In this document: positions 20,164 to 31,016 of the stretch, piece by piece
How the letters are laid out: each line of letters opens with the position of its first letter
How positions within the stretch are numbered: position 1 is the first letter of the stretch
Source of the DNA: Macrobrachium rosenbergii
Lineage: Eukaryota; Arthropoda; Malacostraca; Decapoda; Palaemonidae
Direction: 5' to 3'
Length of the DNA: 64,000 bases
Assembly: GCF_040412425.1 (NCBI RefSeq)
Contig: NC_089777.1
Location: forward strand, 30,083,037-30,147,036
Position numbers and translations under genes: made by a program
Notes under the pieces: model-generated
The model's database searches: none
Told to the model about the DNA's origin: nothing
What the model saw: only the letters and a program-made list of their open reading frames with translations

Positions 20164-21909
20164 CAGATTGACCATCACTAATCCGGCAATCAGTAGTCCG
20201 GAACAATCAGTAATCCGGCACAAATTTCAGCTAGAGTAATTTCTAATGTTTCCGCACTAATTTTCAAATTTCCCGGGTCGCTGCGCTAACTCGCTCGCCA
20301 GCCGCTTCGATTTGGTGGCGCAGTGTGCTGCATCAACAAACTGGTAGCCTAGCCTACATTATACTGAACTCTATTCACATATTAACAGTATTATACAAAC
20401 ATCAACATAACGAATGTGCATCTTTTTCATGGATCTTTTAAAATGTTATGCTTTACTACGTTGTTTCTAATTGCGTATATTCTCATATTGCTTTTGTGTT
20501 ATAAATTGCAATCAATGTTTTGTTTTGGGAATCGATATCGCCGCATTTAACCAAGTTCAAAGCGCGTTTCTTGCTTCTAGTTAGCGTAAATGAATATGGA
20601 TACTTTATTTATTTGGGACAAGGATATTTTTCGTTATACCAAGTGTTTTTAAGTCGAAATATAACTTAAATAGGTCTCGTTGTGAAATTAATTTAGCTAT
20701 TTTTTCGTTAATATATGACGTTTGCGGGAATCGCGACTGGCCGTTTTGGGGGCATGTTTTTTTTTTTCTGAGTAAAAAAAATCAAGATTTCGTTCGCTAT
20801 TTTCTCTTGATTTCATCATAATACGAGCTTTACGTATTTATCTTTTATCGGTGTGAAAACAGTAGTAATTTGTATTCTTTCATGCCCAGTAGTTTTGATT
20901 AAAGTACATTCTCTCCAGTTTTATTTATATACAGTCAGTTTCATCCATGTTGCCGATGCACGCTAATTTGTAGTCATGTCAAAGAAACAGCAGATATTGT
21001 TTTATTACAGATCAGGCTTCACTGACGCCGGGCCGTGAGAGACAATGGAATTGACTGTGACCTGAGGTCAAACAATAAACAATTACTGTACAAATTACAA
21101 TACAAAACATACAGTATAATATTCCCTTGATGCCTGAATGAAGAAACTTTTCTCATTCAAAATACCATAAAGTAAAAATGAACAAATGTGACCTATTTTA
21201 GGCGTAAAAAGCTTGAAGAAAACGGGAAGTCATTTCAAACACTATCCTGGCGCCGTTGGTGACTTTACAGTATTAGCAGCTTGAATAGTGTTTTCTCAGC
21301 TTCATTTGCAACATAAAGTTACTGTAGCAGTAATTTCCCTGTCTTTTCTCCATTACCGTAAAAATATTTCAGTCGATGGTCATTTGAAATAACTAAGTAA
21401 TTGTGTATTACCATACGATGGTTGTTTATCTGATACGATTATTAGCAAAACAACAGTTTCCCGTTCGGTTGTTTATGGCTGTACACATTTACGCAAGAGT
21501 ATAACGTTACTAACAATACTTTTATCTTTCTCTTTTACTTTTTAACTAGCAGATGGAATAAAGAGATGGATGGAAAGAAAAGAATTGTTTGGTCTCTCTC
21601 GCTTTCTGCGCCTGCGCGAAATCTAAAAATATTTCCTAAATATTTTCGTATCTGTATTAATTACTAATCCCATCGTAAACTCAGAAATATCGTAAGTCGA
21701 ATTATCGTAACTCGAGCACTACCTGTATTTGATAATTGTCTTTTCTTTATTAACCAACTTGTAGTGATTAATGGGATATTTTAATTCTAGGATGAGGTGC
21801 TTAGCTACTGTGTTTCGTGTATTCTAGCCTAATAAATGGCCAATCCGGCAAAATGGCTAATCCGGCACCTCTAGGTCCCAATGATGCCGGATTAGTGATG
21901 GTCAACCTG
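20164..21909. mobile_element. Inner pogo/Tigger-like element nested in the outer one
   Basis: It begins CAGATTGACCATCACTAATC and ends with the complement, GATTAGTGATGGTCAACCTG. TA lies at 20162-20163 and 21910-21911. The 1.75-kb interior has no open frame of 60 codons or more, so it is non-autonomous or decayed. GTCCGG and ATCCGG motifs repeat just inside both ends. Confidence 0.82.
21666..21724. mobile_element. Right terminus of a further Tigger-like element
   Basis: The sequence runs GTAAGTCGAATTATCG, TAACTCGAGCACTACCTG and then TA. Reversed, it starts CAGGTAGTGCTCGAGTTACG, a typical terminus of this class. Its left end was not found, so it may be a fragment inside the inner element. Confidence 0.45.
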
Positions 21910-22379
21910 TAGTTTTATCACAAAAAGTGCATTTAGTCATGAAAATTATATGAAAATACTGTAATTAGTGAATATTTCTCAGTGAGAAATACAGCGAATG
22001 GGCGAATTTCCCGTGAATAAGGTAGATATGTTCCACAGAATCCACAAATAGTAAGACTGCGAATACTGGGGCTCACTGTAATACTTTATAGCCTAACTTA
22101 GCTAATGAGGCTTACTTTCAATAGTATTTTATATATATCCTTAGCTCTTAAGACATACTGTCAATATTTTATAGCCTTAGCTGTTGAGACATGCTTTCAA
22201 TAATAATTTATAACCTAACTTAGGCTAACTGTTGAGGCTAATGTAATACTTAAAGTATTACTTTTAGTATTACTAAAATTAATAATTTCTAGCCTAACTA
22301 AGCTGTTGAGCCTTACTGTCAATAATACTTTAGATTGCCTACTTAGTTTCAAGGGAAACCCATAAACCCTATATCATTT

Positions 22380-24046
22380 TGAGTGCTAGGTTATCTCGTG
22401 TTTTTTGCACCTGAGACCGTCATTGTTGGAGGAAACCATACTTTTCCTGTTAGTGAGTTCCCAGTATCTATAGTAATGATGGAGAGATCCTGTAAGGAAG
22501 GTGTTGAGTGACATACTGGCTGGATGTTGTCTAGTTTATTGGTGGTTCCTTACTGAATAAATTTACAGAATCTTCGATGTTGTTATTGGCTGGTGCAAGC
22601 CGCAAAGTAGTTTCTACACACAGACAGGGCAAAACAGAGATAATGTTTTGGACATCTGTGCTTGTGGACAGACAAACAGATGGCGATTGTGAGAGACATA
22701 ATAAACGTACAATGATAAAACATATATCAAGGGAAAGGCCAGGAAATTCCACATATGGACATTGCATGAGATTCGAGACATTAATGAATACAATGCAGTA
22801 GCATAATGTATGTGAAATGGCAAGACGTTTGGCGTCTTTACAAACAGAAACATACAGTTTGACAAAGAAGATTCGGTGGAACATTATGAGTACACGATTA
22901 GAATGCTTGAATGGCAATGCAAGTAGTGGTGATTGTACCTGAATTGAGACAACAATGGTTAGAGAGAAACAGACAGAAATATTGTATGGTAGAAGTTGCG
23001 TTCCTTCGAGTGGTCCCCTCCAGCTGACGCACGCACGGAAGGGAGAGAGAGAAAGCAGGATGCTTTGTCTTGTTTTTGTCTGTTGGATGATTCACCCACA
23101 CATGCCCGTAGGATCGCAATGCGGTCCCTTACAAAACTCCCCCCCCCCCAAGCAAGGCTCGATTTATTTAAGAAATTGTCAAATGATATTCAGTTGATCA
23201 TTTTCAGATATTCAGTTAATTTTATACGTTAGAACTTCTGACAAATCTCACGAAATCTCAAGACGGACGTTAAACTTAAGGAACGTAATAAATCATAGAA
23301 GATCTTTACTATTAGAAATTTTTGGGAAGATGGAAAAATGTACTGCAAGTTGACCGGAAAACGAAAGAATCGTTTCTGAAGGAATAAGAAAAAATTAGCT
23401 ATTTTGGTTATGGCAAATGAAATGACCTTCCTTACGACACCGACTTCCATATGTCCAGCTGACCTGGTAAAGCTTACAGGTTGACTTTCTCAAGCTGAAA
23501 GAAACACTGTAGACATAGCTTTAGAGAGTCTGGTCTGTCTAGGTGTTCGCTCGGCAGTTGCCTGCAACTAGGTTCATCACGCAATGGTGAAAATGCAGTT
23601 GTCTAGAATATCTTCCGCATGAGAAGGAACTTCGGAACTTCTGTAAGGAGCATTAGGAGTTCCGGAAACCATGGGCGTTAGGGCCAGCAAGGAGCTAGAG
23701 TCATAAACGTCATGACACTCCCACAATTCCTGATTACCCGATGAATGAGGCCAAATGGCGGAAAGCATACACCTGTTAGGCCTACGTCTGGAAAGCAACT
23801 TGTAGATGATTTCATAATCTATTAACCATGAGTTGGCAAAATATTATAATTCCTTGTTTAACACTTATGACAGTTTTTTAAAATGAAACAGGTAATGTCT
23901 GTGCATATTGTCTGAAATAAATATCCAGTTAGGCCTACGCCTGGAAAGCAACCTGAGTATATAAAACAACACCCACACCTGCATAGGTAAATGAACTGGT
24001 TTTCTAGACAGGACATTTAATAACACAAGGTTTACTGATATTTCAG
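22380..24046. other. Non-genic stretch upstream of the P-like transposase
   Basis: No exon could be supported. A motif of the form TTAGGCCTACGYCTGGAAAGCAAC occurs twice (about 23776-23800 and 23929-23953). The missing THAP-domain exon of the downstream transposase would be expected here but was not recognised. Confidence 0.45.
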
Positions 24047-26280
24047 GCATAATAGCAGCAAGTTCTGGAAGAGAAGATAGGGCAACTAAGCGTAGCAGAA
24101 AGAGGGAAATAGGCAAACTGCTTTGTGATGGAAATGAAACCTTAGCAGGTGGAGATAGCTGGGCTTCAGTTTCAGGAGATAATGATAACTACGAAATTGG
24201 AGAACTTTCACAACAGGAACTGAAACAACGGATACAAACTTTAGAAAGAGAGAATAAGCAATTGAGAGAAGCAATGAATTCTGATATAATTAAGGAGCTA
24301 GAGCGTATCTTAATGCCTATGTTTAGTAAAACACAAATTCAAGCTTTGGTTAGCCAAAAGAGAGTCTTATGGACAGATGATGACATATCCGAAGCACTTA
24401 CCTTGCGAAGTTTAAGCCCTAGGTGTTATAAGCACCTAAGGTCTGTGGTAGGTATTCCATTACCCAGTGAAAGTTGTATGCATAAAAGAGGAAAACATTT
24501 TCCATGTGAACCAGGTACACTGAATTCTGTTCTATCTTTAATGAGTGCGAAGTCAGAAACAATGACCCCCTTGGAAAAACTTGCTATCCTTTCCCTAGAT
24601 GAAATAAGTATTTCTCGTGAGTGGGTATATGACAAAGGAAATGATGTGCTGTACAAGCCACATGTTAAGGTTCTAGTAATTATGTTAAGAGGTTTAGTCG
24701 CAAAATGTAAACAGCTAGTGTACTATAATTTTGACGAGTCCAATGTTCAGAATATATTGCTTGACCTGATAACAAGTATTGAGAGGGTAGGGTTAAGTGT
24801 TGTGGATGTTGTCCATGACTTATGGCCAGTCAACTCAAGAATATGGAAAAATTTGGGGATAAATCCCTTGCAGAATAAAGTTTCTTTTAAAAATCCTTGT
24901 GCAAACAGAGACATATTCACTTTTGCTGATCCACCACACCTGATAAAGTTGATACGAAATAATTTGTTGGATTATGGGTTCTGCACGAAAGAAGGTGAAG
25001 TTATTTCAGCAGAAAGTGTAAAGGAAATGTTAACCAAAACTGAAAATGAATATACATTGACCCCAAAACTTAATGAAATGCACCTTAATGTGTCAGGGAC
25101 GCAAAGAATGCGGGTAAAGTATGCAGCTCAGTTACTATCCAAAACTTGTGCAAATAGTATACGGTTTCTAGGCGAAAAAAATTTGCTTTTGTCCCAAAAT
25201 TGGCGGGTGACAGCAGATTTTATAGTTAGTAAATGATTGGTTTGATTTAATGAACACTTGTGGAATGTATGGTGATGTGAAGTCTAAAAATGCTTTTGGC
25301 GTAGAATTAGACTATCAGAAGGGCATTTTAGATAAGATGGTAGACATGATGAGTACACTGAAAGTAAGAGCCAATTCTAGTCGCATGTTTAATTTCCAGA
25401 AAGGCATAATTTTATCTTGTAAATCTTTAATTGGACTGCACACATTGCTAAGATCTGCATACAACTTAGATTACATTATGACCAGACGACTCAACCAAGA
25501 TTGCGTAGAGCATTTTTTTGGTTCTATTAGACAAATGTATGGCTGCCATGAACACCCAAATGCGTTAAGCTTCAAGTATAGGTTGAGATAATTTTTGCTT
25601 GGGAAAGGAACCACGCTGTTTAGTTGTAAGACCAATTCTAGTTCACAGAATGATGATTCTCTTTGTATTGCTGGCGAAACACTGATCAGAGAGAATGATC
25701 CTTCAGAAGATGATGGGGATAAAAGAGAGAGAGAGTTAGCACTAGAGCTAGGCTATGCCTAACGAGTATTTTGTTCAAAGACATTGATATTGAAGTAGAG
25801 GACAACATGATTGAGGAATTTGATTATTCTTTTTCTGTTACGACCCAGTTACCTCAGAAAACAGCTGATGTGATAGAGGACGAATCCTTAAAATATATAG
25901 GGGGATATATTGTGCGTAAATTTATTTCCAAATATCCTGAAATAGGGGGGACAACCAGTTCTGTAACCACAGAGAAAAACTGGATACAAACAGTTAACAG
26001 AGGACATTTATTTGAGCCATCAGAAACCTTCATTGAACAATTAAGGCTGATGCATTGTGTTTAAAGCAGTTCATGGTGAAACACTGAGGGACGGAAAAGG
26101 GTGTATCCATAAACTGGTATTTGAGCTTCAGTTGGCAGTAAAAGACTTACCAAGTGAAATTGTAATTTATTTTGCAAGAATAAGTATTTTTTCGGAATGA
26201 GGTATTTAAATAGAAATATTAAGAGTAGGGCAGATAGCATATCTAGAACTAGAGTAAAGAAAATGAAAAAAATCATGTAA
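24047..26280 (+). pseudogene. P-element/THAP9-like transposase, frameshifted
   Basis: P-superfamily transposases cut and paste DNA with an RNase-H-like catalytic core interrupted by a GTP-binding insert. An acceptor-like TTTCAG opens a frame at 24047. A basic patch and leucine-zipper-like helix (ELKQRIQTLERENKQLREAM) come first, as after a THAP finger. The core follows with ILSLDEISIS, PHVKVLVIMLRGLV, YYNFDESNV, VVHDLWPVNSRIWKNLGI and FADPPHLIKLIRNNLLDYGF. The frame breaks near 25233. The next frame (25241-25591) carries NDWFDLMN and the late-core EHFFGSIRQMYGC with HPNALSFKYRL. A third (25771-26064) has ESLKYIGGYIVRKFISKYP. Further shifts occur near 26061 and in the T run near 26190, and the tail reaches TAA at 26278. 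No N-terminal zinc finger was found. Confidence 0.85.
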
Positions 26281-26528
26281 CAAAATTTTTCAAGGTAATA
26301 CAAACGCATATCACATGAAGCACCCTTTTATTTAGTTGTGTTTATAAAACGAATAATAAAGAACAACAAAATAATGTTTTCAACTGATATTCTTTTTGTT
26401 AAAAAATTCCGAGTATTTTTTTGATCGAAGTCACAAAAACTTATGCGCCATTGTAATGTCAGCGGGCGGGCGAGGACTGACCGGGAGAGATGACGTCATC
26501 GACTAGCGGGCGTACGAAATCTGTTTCT

Positions 26529-26702
26529 CTAGGTAACAATGTTCCTTCCTCGGCGTTGCCGGAGGCGTGGAACAGCCCTAGGATAACCCTCGAATGCCAG
26601 ACTGCGGTAGGTTGAAGTCTCTTGGTTGGCGGTCTCCCGGGCGAGGTCCTCGTACTTGATCCCGAGCTGCACCGCTTGAGCTAGATTCTGGAGAACACGT
26701 CG
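26529..26702 (-). other. GC-rich coding-like remnant
   Basis: A 57-codon - strand frame reads RRVLQNLAQAVQLGIKYEDL, ARETANQETSTYRSLAFEGY, then an Arg-rich end before TAG. Base composition is clearly higher in GC than the surroundings. It has no start codon and lies downstream of the coiled-coil gene on the same strand. It may be a lost exon, a relic of a gag-like gene, or chance. Confidence 0.25.
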
Positions 26703-26848
26703 CTATCATGTGTTCCCTCAAGTCAGATGTGGAGAAACTGAATTTTTCTTTAACATCAAACTATCGAGATCGTGTTGAACACCAAACTATCGAGGAAGTG
26801 ATCAAACTTTCGACGTAGGTCAGGAGGTTATCAAAATATGTTGGGGTT

Positions 26849-27724
26849 TTAAAATCCATCACATCCGCGGGCACTGTTAACCCCTCCAAGGATGTGTGCC
26901 CTCCATTGTTTCAGCGCATTGACGCGTTCTTGTAACTCAGTGTTTTTTACTTCAAGCAGCTCCATCCTGAATTGCACTTGGTTTAGTAACATTTCACTCT
27001 CATGATATCGTCTATTAAGGTCCATCACTTTTCCTCGAAGATGTTCCAGGTTATGATTTTTTCTTCTTTCTTTTGCGAGGATTCTTTGAGTCCCAACAAG
27101 GCGGCTATGTGCTTCCTTCCACTTAGTTTTCCAAGTTCCTAAATCAGCTTGATATTGAATGTGCTGGAGTTTCAGACTCGATATTTCCTCAGTTAAATGG
27201 GAGTTTCTGTCGTTCACATCTTCCACTTTTTCGATTAGCTTGGTTCTTTCTGCAAGCTCTTCCTGGAGAGCTATGTTTTCTGCCTCTGTCTTTTCCAGCC
27301 TCTCTTCAGTGATGCTGAGGCATTTTTGTAGTGAGACAAGTCTGTCATGTAGACGAAATTTTTCTGCTCTATCGTCTTCCCAGATTTGTTCGAAATAAAC
27401 CAACTCCTTTTCAAGGCGCTCTTGCTGGCAGTACATGCTGGAAAGTTGATTTTGGACATCATCTATAATTGTATCCTTTAGTTGATTTTCCTGTCGCAAA
27501 CGGGCGTTTTCGACCAGTAGGTCATGGATTTCATGGTTCTTCTCCTTGGTCCAGACTGGGTCTTGTTGTCCACATTCTTCTTTGTTTTTCCGTTTACGGT
27601 TGATTCCCAGACCCTTCATATCAGGATGTGAGGTTACTTGATTCATTGAGCGTTGCCTCTTCTCCTCTGGCAAGAAAATTACTGCGGCTAAAAGGAAGTA
27701 GCTAAACAGGAGCAATATCTCCAT
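26849..27724 (-). CDS. Single-exon secreted or membrane-anchored coiled-coil protein
   Basis: The 291-codon frame is complete from ATG to TAA and has no introns. The first 20 or so residues (MEILLLFSYFLLAAVIFLPE) form a hydrophobic signal peptide or anchor, followed by a basic stretch EEKRQR and NRKRKNK. Residues about 65-270 are a nearly continuous coiled coil rich in Glu, Leu, Gln and Arg (LLVENARLRQENQL, RLEKTEAENIALQEELAERT and LEVKNTELQERVNALKQ). The tail GGVNSARGCDGF has no recognised motif. G at -3 and +4 gives a good start context, and a TATA-like box lies 35 bp upstream. I do not recognise a family, and generic coiled coils attract false matches. Codon use is not microsatellite-driven, so coding is likely; function is unknown. 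A retrotransposed copy of a spliced gene is another explanation for the missing introns. Confidence 0.7.
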   Translation of the reverse strand: MEILLLFSYFLLAAVIFLPEEKRQRSMNQVTSHPDMKGLGINRKRKNKEECGQQDPVWTKEKNHEIHDLLVENARLRQENQLKDTIIDDVQNQLSSMYCQQERLEKELVYFEQIWEDDRAEKFRLHDRLVSLQKCLSITEERLEKTEAENIALQEELAERTKLIEKVEDVNDRNSHLTEEISSLKLQHIQYQADLGTWKTKWKEAHSRLVGTQRILAKERRKNHNLEHLRGKVMDLNRRYHESEMLLNQVQFRMELLEVKNTELQERVNALKQWRAHILGGVNSARGCDGF

Positions 27725-27757
27725 CGCCGTTTCGTGATGGACACAAACGCACGTCGC

Positions 27758-27765
27758 CTTATATG
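27758..27765 (-). promoter_or_regulatory. TATA-like box of the coiled-coil gene
   Basis: On the - strand this reads ATATAAGG within GGTGCATATAAGGCGACG, about 35 bp before the ATG at 27724. A start site 25-30 bp downstream would give a very short 5' UTR. Confidence 0.4.
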
Positions 27766-27959
27766 CACCTTACTCTTAATTTTTTGGATCCCGTTTTTAC
27801 AAATTCACAAACTTTTAATTGAAAATACTGAAATTTGTCCCAATAAACGAAGAATTTGGCATGACAGCTTAACGGTTGTAGGAACAGCAGCGAGTATAAA
27901 TAATTCCATCGATAGGTATTGTTACTAATGTTATTGATGCTGGTTGTGATAATACATAG

Positions 27960-27963
<4 letters not shown>

Positions 27964-28037
<74 letters not shown>
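27964..28037. repeat. (TA)n microsatellite
   Basis: About 37 TA units, non-coding. Confidence 0.97.
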
Positions 28038-28040
<3 letters not shown>

Positions 28041-28154
28041 TGTTTAATGTAAATAGCGTACGGAATAGAAAATAATGATTTGTAATAATAAATATATTAA
28101 TACTGACATATACACATATATGTGTAACTGTGTGTATGTGAGTGTGTGCGTGAG

Positions 28155-28156
<2 letters not shown>

Positions 28157-28247
<91 letters not shown>
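28157..28247. repeat. (TA)n microsatellite
   Basis: About 45 TA units, with TG- and CA-rich flanks and a shorter TA array at 28329-28360. Confidence 0.97.
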
Positions 28248-28251
<4 letters not shown>

Positions 28252-28319
28252 ATAAACATATATATAATGTATATATTTATATTATATATATGTACATATA
28301 TACACACATATATACACAT

Positions 28320-28364
<45 letters not shown>

Positions 28365-28572
28365 TACATAAATGTAAAATAATAATAATATTATTATTGA
28401 TATTGTTGTGTTTATTTTTCATTACATATATATATGAACCTTCATTGTCGCTCGATATTAAAGCATATATTATAACTCAGTACTATTCTTAAATTAGTTA
28501 ATGTGTCATTTCAAATTCTTCGTTCATTTACACACACGCTAACCACACATATATAAATATTTATACTTATAC

Positions 28573-28579
<7 letters not shown>

Positions 28580-28646
<67 letters not shown>

Positions 28647-28768
28647 ATAAAATCCACAGTAAAGGACGTAGTGTTAAAAGGCCTCGCAGCACAACAGTGT
28701 TTCCGTTTCCTTCGTGGATTTTATCTTTATTTATACATTCATCACGTTCCATATTTTCGATGATTCAG

Positions 28769-28852
<84 letters not shown>
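28580..28852. repeat. Two (TA)n arrays flanking a unique island with an inverted repeat
   Basis: Arrays at about 28580-28643 and 28770-28852 enclose about 125 bp of unique sequence. The island holds the inverted pair ATAAGATAAAATCCAC (about 28642-28657) and GTGGATTTTATCTTTAT (about 28715-28731), so it can fold as a hairpin. Similar unique islands inside (TA)n arrays occur elsewhere in the window. Confidence 0.8.
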
Positions 28853-28860
<8 letters not shown>

Positions 28861-28879
28861 ATATGTATAATGGAGTCGA

Positions 28880-29765
28880 GTCTATAATTGAATAAACTAA
28901 ATGTCTTAATGTACGCACGAGGGCATACAGAAACCCACCGATAAAGACAGAGCAAAACAGAAAGGGACGATAATTGAACTAAGTGATCTCAGATGCCGAG
29001 TTTGACTGTTCATCGTCCATATGAATCAAAGTTGTTTATCACATACAGCACTGGGCAGAAGAGCTAATTGAGATCTTGACCTCGCCCAGTGACCTCTCGC
29101 ACACCATAACATTAACTCGATACCAACCTTTGAACGAATTGAATGTATAATTACACGTGAAACGTTAATGGGAAAGGGAAGCCCATCTGGACGAAACTTG
29201 GGAAAATTATACCAGATTTCGGCATCGAATCAATACCCATATATACGAAGACTGGAAGGAGAGTCAGTTAGAAAACGGCATCAGGACAGGGAGTGTGTGA
29301 GATGTGTGGAGAGGTGACAGTGAAAGCTCCAAGTGACTTATGAACTATATACAATTTCTGAATGCCCATAGCATAGACCAAGTGAATATCGAAGTCCAAG
29401 AATTTTACAATGTGCCTTTTAAGGTCAAGCCTTGGTCACTACTACCCATTGAAAGGTGGAAAAGTTATAAAGTTTAAAGACTAAAATAAATATATTTAAG
29501 GCGAAACATGGATTTCATTTAACCAAAATATATAAAAAGAAAAACTTGTGAAAATTTGGAAGACAGCCGACATCTGAGCACGATAAGTGAAGCTCCAACA
29601 TAATTAATTATCGAGCAACTTGTTCCTACGGAAGTGAAAGCACGCAGTACAACAGACAGTTTTCAAGAAGTGAATACCTTCCCCACTACAGGATATTTAG
29701 TGACAGCTTAGGGGATTTTTTCGAGCTCCACAGCCGACAACAAGAAGAAACAATTAGTCAGTACT
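28880..29765. other. Non-genic stretch
   Basis: No supported coding frame. The region lies downstream of the first gag-like ORF on its strand and may contain decayed internal sequence of that element, but nothing recognisable is left. Confidence 0.45.
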
Positions 29766-29769
29766 ATCT

Positions 29770-30216
29770 CTAAATATGCAGACCATCCTCAAGCTGTTTG
29801 CCAGCAAAGATCAACCTCTGCTGGTCTAGCAAAGTTTGCGATAAGACAAGGTCGAACATATCAAAATAAGTGAAAGCTTTAATCTTTGCTCTTTCGTTTG
29901 GTATTCTATTTGTAGAAATGCGACTGTCTGCGTCCGCTAACCACTGGTTCACAGAGTATGATTCTGACCTATTTTTGTCAGGATTTGAACTTTCCACTCT
30001 TCCACAGAATATTGTGGCTTGCGTAATGATTGCTGCTTGTGCCATTGTTGTAAACTGAAGTGTGTTAATAGGATTAGTGTTATTGTTATTGCTACTTGTG
30101 TTAGTACTTCCTTGAGTCAACGGCACTGGAATTCGATTTTGTCTAAATGGTGTTGGTCTCAAGTTATAATGTCTATTTTGAATAGCATTCAACAATTCGT
30201 CAAACGAATTCTGCAT
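29770..30216 (-). pseudogene. Truncated LTR-retrotransposon gag-like ORF fused to a ubiquitin fragment
   Basis: The 148-codon frame starts MQNSFDELLNAIQNRHYNLR and includes an Asn-rich linker and the block QAAIITQATIFCGRVESSNP, then NQWLADADSRI and NERAKI. The same blocks, in the same order, occur in the ORF at 33597-32968, so both are copies of one gag-like family. After ERAKI the copies diverge. This copy then runs through about 18 unrelated residues into DQQRLIFAGKQLEDG (29826-29782), identical to ubiquitin residues 39-53, and stops four codons later. The ubiquitin piece is on the same strand and in frame. The element is therefore chimeric and has lost protease, RT and integrase. Confidence 0.75.
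29782..29826 (-). pseudogene. Ubiquitin fragment (residues 39-53)
   Basis: Fifteen codons translate to DQQRLIFAGKQLEDG, an exact match to the most conserved stretch of ubiquitin, including Lys48. Neither the preceding IPP nor the following RTLSDYN is preserved, so this is a fragment without function as ubiquitin. Confidence 0.9.
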
Positions 30217-30592
30217 ATTACAACAGTATTCGAACTCATAATAAATTCATATACCCAGTACACAACATTATTTAGTGATACATCATGAAAATCGTGGTAT
30301 GTAAAAAATATTCCTATCTATCAAACCTCAAAAAAACTGCAAGATAAAAAAAATTTTGAGAGAGAAATGTTATATACCTTCTGAGAGAGATAAGATAATC
30401 ACAAGTCTTATATCTTTCTGAGAGAGATTATTTTTTAAAAAATTACACTCACTGAGAGAGAGAGAAGTGAGAGAGTTAATTTTCCAACTTGGGTATTTTC
30501 TGTTGCCATCTTCCAGTCTTAATCTGTTGTGGTTCTGTTTAACTGCTGCCCTTTTTCATCACTTTCGCGACCAATCACACTTGCTTTGTTGC

Positions 30593-30768
30593 GTTCGCTT
30601 GTAGACGCTCAGGATACCGGTCTTTGTAGACACTGTGTTCGCTTGTAGACGCTCAGGATACCGGTCATTGTAGACACTGCGTTCGCTCGTAGACGCTCAG
30701 GATACCGGTCACTGTAGACACTGCTTTCGCTTGTAGACGTTCAGTCTACGGCTCGCTGGAGACGTTCA
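30593..30768. repeat. 44-bp tandem repeat upstream of the first gag copy
   Basis: Three full units and a partial fourth start at 30593, 30637, 30681 and 30725. Each has GTTCGCTTGTAGACGCTCAG, then GATACCGGTC and TGTAGACACTG. It lies in the untranslated leader between the gag-like ORF and the presumed LTR. Confidence 0.9.
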
Positions 30769-30986
30769 GTTGTTCACTTGTTGTCTTTATGCTTTCGTTG
30801 TTCACTCGTTGTTTAATCTTCGGGGAATAATATTCTTAGTTGTGGGTTTTCTTAGCGGTAATGTTTGTAAGTTTTTACACCTCGAATGTTTCAGCTGTTG
30901 TTATGATGCACTTCGTCGCCTGCTTGCAGTTGTTATGAAATTCTGGTATGTGTCCTTCACTCTGCGCTTGTATTTCGTCTTCTTTT

Positions 30987-31016
30987 TGGATCCCGCGTAA
31001 GCTGACACCATTTATA
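30987..31016 (-). promoter_or_regulatory. Conserved leader motif / candidate primer-binding region, copy 1
   Basis: On the - strand it reads TATAAATGGTGTCAGCTTA then CGCGGGATCC. The same motif precedes the second gag copy at 34530-34560. Its position, about 0.8 kb before gag, fits the junction of LTR and internal region. Which tRNA would prime is unknown. Confidence 0.45.

Larger units (their letters stand above)
20003..22078. mobile_element. Outer pogo/Tigger-like non-autonomous element (TA TSD)
   Basis: The left end is CAGTAAACCCCCCGTATTCG and the right end is its complement, ending in GGGGCTCACTG. TA flanks both sides (20001-20002 and 22079-22080). Without the inner insertion the element is about 330 bp. 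The termini resemble pogo/Tigger elements; no transposase frame survives. Confidence 0.8.
19919..22335. repeat. Degenerate tandem array of a roughly 47-bp unit, split by nested transposons
   Basis: Units of the form TATAGCCTAACTTAGCTGTT, GAGGCTTACTTTCAATAAT recur at 19919-20002 and, with decay, from 22079 to about 22335. The 20003-22078 insertion splits the array. Confidence 0.8.

Noticed and set aside
22531..23232. Overlapping ORFs of 70-130 codons on both strands
   Set aside because: Both strands are open over the same stretch with no motif, splice support or codon signal.
24426..24656. - strand ORF inside the P-like transposase
   Set aside because: It is the shadow of the well supported + strand frame.
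28644..28768. Hammerhead ribozyme in a Penelope-type terminal repeat
   Set aside because: No CTGATGA and GAAA core could be found around the inverted pair.
30593..30768. CRISPR-like regular repeat
   Set aside because: The 44-bp units are directly tandem with no spacers, and the DNA is eukaryotic.
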